From Zoroaster sp. YZ-2022 (taxonomy: Eukaryota > Echinodermata > Asteroidea > Forcipulatida > Zoroasteridae): 64,000 nucleotides of DNA. The first letter of the stretch is position 1, and each line of letters opens with the position of its first letter. The stretch covers positions 21,561,160 to 21,625,159 of the forward strand of contig CM055837.1 in assembly GCA_029582265.1 (NCBI GenBank), given 5' to 3'. The position numbers and the translations under genes are program-made. The notes below the pieces were generated by a model. That model was not told the origin of the DNA and did not search any database. It worked only from the letters and a program-made list of their open reading frames with translations. Below, one piece after another: positions 60,590 through 64,000 of the stretch.

Positions 60590-60730
60590 TTCACGACTTT
60601 TACCCAAGTCGCGAAATTTGACGTCAAATTTCATGTCTGCGACTTTTCCCCGGTTGCAAAATTTGACGTAACATTTCATGTCTGCGACCTTCCCCAGTCG
60701 CGAAATTTGCCGTGAATATTTTTCCAGTAA
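60590..60730. repeat. 45-bp tandem repeat, three units
   Basis: TTTCATGTCTGCGACTTTTC then CCCGGTTGCAAAATTTGACG recurs in three diverged units. The 45-bp length is a multiple of three, giving a repeating GKVADMKxxVKF frame on the minus strand, which I take as a by-product. Confidence 0.7.
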
Positions 60731-60958
60731 GGTGCGTGATCTGAGCGGTAGTGTATACATAACGCTATTGTATTTCAGGATACAATGGTTCCTGTGACAT
60801 ACCTACCGGTGGTCATTGGAGCGATTATTGCGCAATCACGGCAAGGCGGCAGAACTAAGCGACATGTATGAATACACGTGCCCCCTTGCCTCACTGGAAC
60901 GGATCCGCAAATTAACAGATACATATGGTGAAACAGAAAAAAAATACATGTTGTTAAA

Positions 60959-61162
60959 ATGATCCTCGTGGCAGTGGAGACAGCCTCTCAACGTATCATC
61001 TTATTTAATTGGTTAAGGCCAGGGCCGTATTTTCATCGTTGTCATCTTTCGATCGTCGCCATTAATTTTGTCATCGATCACGGTTTGGTGTCCGGTGTTA
61101 TTGTTCAGTTAGATGGCGGGAGTACAGTGATGTACTGGTTGTACCATGGTACAATGACTTAG
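60959..61162 (+). CDS. Possible short-chain dehydrogenase C-terminal fragment
   Basis: The open frame contains VAINFVIDHGLVSGVIVQLD followed by GG and a short tail to a stop at 61160. The pattern FxIDxxxVSGxxxxxDGG is the C-terminal strand-turn of classical SDR enzymes (usual form FLxxxxxxITGxxxxxDGG). Nothing upstream shows the Rossmann GxxxGxG motif or the YxxxK catalytic pair, and the first 25 residues of the frame do not look like SDR. If real, it is a last exon or a retro-fragment; the acceptor site is not evident. Chance resemblance is possible. Confidence 0.3.
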   Translation: MILVAVETASQRIILFNWLRPGPYFHRCHLSIVAINFVIDHGLVSGVIVQLDGGSTVMYWLYHGTMT

Positions 61163-61930
61163 GAAATGCAGCAATTATGATAGGACTAATGGTGTACTTT
61201 ATGTCATGAAGGAAAACCGTAATGGTGTACCGTATGATGTCGTTGTTTGAGTTGGTTATATGCCAAGATATGCCAAGATATGCCAAGATAAGACAAGATG
61301 GACGACGACGACGACAACAACAGTAATAATAATAACAACTAGACATTAGTGTTTGTATTGACAAACACTAGGTGTTCGGGAGGAAGTAAAGGTCAAATTG
61401 GGGTCAACTTTGTTTAAATATTTTTTGACAATTAACGATCTGTACAATGGTGCAAAGATTGTGAATTTACCTCTTGTGGATGATTTTTTTTAAATATTAA
61501 ACTTTGACTTCCAGTTTGGACAGGAAGTAAAGGTCAAATTGGGGGTCACCTTTGTGTAAAATTGTTTTGACAATTAACGATCTGTACAATGGTGCAAAGA
61601 TTGTGAATTTACCTCTTGTGGATGATTTTTTTAAAATATTAAACTTTGACTTCCGGTTTGGACAGGAAGTAAAGGTCAAATTGGGGTCACCTTTGTGTAA
61701 AATTGTTTTGACAATTAACGATCTGTACAATGGTGCAAAGATTGTGAATTTACCTCTTGTGGATGATTTTTTTTAAATATTAAACTTTGACTTCCGGTTT
61801 GGACAGGAAGTAAAGGTCAAATTGGGGTCACCTTTTTGTAAATATTTTTTGACAATTAACGATCTGTACAATGGTGCAAAAATTGTGAATTTACCTCTTG
61901 CGGTTATTGAGATATTATTTTTTTAATATA

Positions 61931-63962
61931 GGTTTTCCCGGCCAATTTCCTAAAATGTTCATTCACTTTTGAAAATCGGTCATTCATTTTCGTCTGAATT
62001 TGAATGCACGTCTTTAATCCCATTTCAATTCAACGAAAGTTCAATCGTTTTCATTGTCCGTGCATTCGGTTTTGAGAAACAGACGGCCAATTACGTTACC
62101 TGTGCATTCATTTACGCAAGCATACCTTTTCGCACAGAGTTCGGGAATACAATTTCGTGAATGTGCAAACAAAAGTACGTTTTTTTTCATTCAAAATAGC
62201 AGATTACATCACAGAATTCCAAACCTGATACCAAATCTTATAAATTCAAGCAGACATTGAAATGAGATGTTACTCTTCATTTGATATTCGATTTGAATCA
62301 ACCTGTGCGTGATGGCAGCACGAGGCCATTATAGACGAACCTCTAATGTCGATAGAAACCGTCTCATTGATGCCTTTGAGACTGGTGCAGACTATCTGCA
62401 GACTGCCGATACTCTCGGTATAAATCGATCCACTGCAAGAACAATCATAGGGACGTTTCTACGTGAAGGTCGCAGAGACCAACTTCCGAAAGGTGGAGCT
62501 AAAAACCGAAAAATTGACGATGACATGCGTACAACACTGGAGAGACTTCTTGATGAAAATCCATTGATGACTCTGGTGCAAATGAAGCACCAACTTCAGG
62601 CTCGTCTTCCTCATAAACCGACACTTAAGCTGGCTGAGGATGTCCCAGACCAGCGCAACGCAGCACGCGTTTTAGATGCTAGACGCGATTATGCCAATTG
62701 GTTCTTGCGCGATGGTGTACTAGGGCATGTCGTCTACATAGACGAGACTGGTTACAACATATGGACTCGCAGATCACAGGGAAGAGCTCCTCGTGGAGAA
62801 TCAGCAAGGCGTGTTGTACAACATCAGCGAGGTAAACAAGTCAACATTACCTTTGCTATATCCGATGAGGTTGCACTTGTTAATCACAGAATTTCTTCTG
62901 AAACTGTCACTAGAGAAACCTTTGAGGATTTCCTTGCCTCAACAGTTGATGAATGTCGCAGGTTATATCCTGAAGATGAGCAGATCTACTTCATATATGA
63001 TAACGCATGCCCACACGTCAGAGCTCAACTACCACCGGACGCAGAACACTTTGTCATCAAACGTTTTCCTCCATATTCACCATTCTTGAACCCGACTGAA
63101 ATGGCACATTCAGCATTCAAGGCTATGGAGGAAACGGATGCTTGGGCTTCCTGGAATGACAGCATCGTATGGGAGACCAAGCTGTAGCAGCGCAAGAAGG
63201 TTAACCTCCAAGTCTGAGATCTACTTGTTTACAGGAAATAGCCCGTAACAACATCGGAGAAATAACCCACGAAAAATGCACAAGGTGGTACGCTCATGCA
63301 CAAACTTATCTCCCTCGATGCCTGGCCGGAGAACCAATTGAGGGATAAGTTCTAACTGTCACAAAATGAACTTGATCTCAGATGTAGTCAGTGGTGGCTT
63401 TGAGGGGAAGGGTGGTTGACCGAATGTAATGCAAAGAGGCGAAAGAATAAGTATGTTCTTTATGTCAGATACTATGTAGGTAAATAATGGAAATGGAACT
63501 TAAGCAAAATCGAATGAAGAACAAGAAAAAGACTTGAATATGTTGATCTTAATTTAATGTTACTCAATCAACTACAGAGATTTATGTTTACAACCAATAA
63601 TGCATGATGCAGCTTATAATTTCATTCTAAATTGATTTCAGGTTAAGCTAATTTGATTGACGGTTAATGAAAAAGAAACCCCTAATTGGATCTGGTGCCA
63701 ATGGCATTAAACTAAAAGTGAAATAGAATGGTCAATATTTTAAATCGCCCTCTAAAAGCGAAAAAGAAGTCTTGTAAACGAATCTGAATGGACATAAACG
63801 AAAGGTTCTGCACAATCACTTAATTGATTGAACTGAAATGGAATCGAATGCTCTGGTAGCGAAAATGAAACGCGTGTTCAGAGCGATTCTCAAATTCAGA
63901 CGAAAATGAATGACCGATTTTCACAAGTGAATGAATATTTTAGGAAATTGGCCGGGAAAACC
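61931..63962 (+). mobile_element. Tc1/mariner-IS630-type DNA transposon, full length (2032 bp)
   Basis: Inverted ends of about 73 bp with two or three mismatches: the left begins GGTTTTCCCGGCCAATTTCC, the right ends GGAAATTGGCCGGGAAAACC. Both are flanked by TA (61929-61930 and 63963-63964), the target duplication of this superfamily. Inner ends carry repeated CATTCATTTTCG-like words, possible transposase-binding sites. The interior encodes one transposase on the plus strand. Confidence 0.92.
62309..63348 (+). pseudogene. DDE transposase of the Tc1/IS630 superfamily, recently damaged
   Basis: The ATG at 62309 gives an open frame of 292 codons. Residues 12-58 form a helix-turn-helix (RNRLIDAFETGADYLQTADT, then NRSTARTII). 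The catalytic triad is D145 in YIDETGYN, D231 in FIYDNACPH and E264 in YSPFLNPTE, with 32 residues between the last two. Between PHKPTL (residue 106) and AEDVPDQRN family members usually have more sequence, so a small in-frame deletion is likely. The frame ends early at TAG 63185-63187; a second frame continues with EIARNNIGEITHEK then WYAHAQTYLPRCL to TAA 63346-63348, crossing one internal TAA (63202-63204). The true C terminus is thus present but out of frame. It cuts and pastes its own element in the nucleus when intact. The second ATG (residue 2) could equally be the start. Confidence 0.88.
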
Positions 63963-64000
63963 TATATTAAACTTTAACTTCCAGTTTGGATTGGAAGTAA

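Larger units (their letters stand above)
61338..64000 (+). mobile_element. 147-bp-repeat hairpin element, copy I, interrupted by a transposon and the window end
   Basis: Left end ACTAGACATTAGTGTTTGTA with the GTGTTTG/CAAACAC hairpin and AGGTGTTCGGG at 61338-61380, preceded by a short (AAT)n tract. Four core units run to 61930. The Tc1/IS630-type element (61931-63962) splits the fourth unit, and TATTAAACTTTAACTTCCAG resumes at 63963. The right end lies beyond 64000. Confidence 0.85.

Overview
The window looks like a draft long-read contig from an invertebrate animal, probably marine. The evidence is a metazoan-type 28S rRNA fragment, CR1/L2-like, L1/Tx1-like and RTE-like retroelements, Kolobok-, hAT- and Tc1/IS630-type DNA transposons, and GT splice donors. 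There is no operon structure. A CR1-like element with an NPGP motif and a THAP/TTAA transposon would fit an echinoderm, hemichordate or amphioxus, but the species cannot be fixed from this sequence. Almost everything legible is mobile-element material. I see no intact, confidently host gene.

Region by region: 1-4000 is homopolymer mush and 4-16 kb is error-rich with run-length inflation that fades rightward. Inside that zone lie one readable MITE copy (about 9.93-10.11 kb), an AAGATGGC-type repeat field (12.3-12.96 kb), a damaged 5' piece of 28S rRNA (13.02-13.55 kb) and a broken Myb/SANT-like (MSANTD3-type) gene on the minus strand (16.4-16.73 kb). From 17.4 to 20.6 kb is a decayed island of compact, closely packed ORFs of a kind I associate with virus-derived or Polinton-like elements. 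It includes a tandemly duplicated pair of paralogous genes, one copy interrupted by a 178-bp MITE.

From 24.8 to 31.2 kb come a copy of the dominant tandem-repeat element, two palindromic elements, and a Kolobok-like transposon (26359-27874) with perfect 12-bp ends and TTAA duplications. Its THAP exon carries a hAT MITE with an 8-bp duplication. A 259-bp tandem duplication and a CR1/L2-like fragment follow. From 31 to 43 kb are a possible signal-peptide first exon (33015-33060), a minisatellite, two TTAA MITEs, an L1/Tx1-like relic, and an RTE-like endonuclease split by a nested CR1/L2-like copy.

From 43 to 58 kb one non-autonomous family dominates. Its copies share an ACTAG + hairpin + AGGTGTTCGGG left end, a core of about 147-150 bp tandem repeats, a GAAGAAG tract, and a hairpin right end with CCCGAACACCT. 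Copies lie in both orientations, and a stretch from 44.3 to 49.2 kb is a higher-order tandem array of whole elements plus spacer. A CR1-like LINE with a signal-peptide-like N terminus, an NPGP motif and a deleted RT domain sits at 53.55-55.9 kb. The last 6 kb hold a second tandem-repeat/hairpin element family, a 45-bp repeat, a possible SDR-like coding fragment, and a full-length Tc1/IS630-type transposon inserted at a TA inside another copy of the 147-bp-repeat element. Two 500-N scaffold gaps (24287-24786, 49224-49723) both fall at this repeat family.
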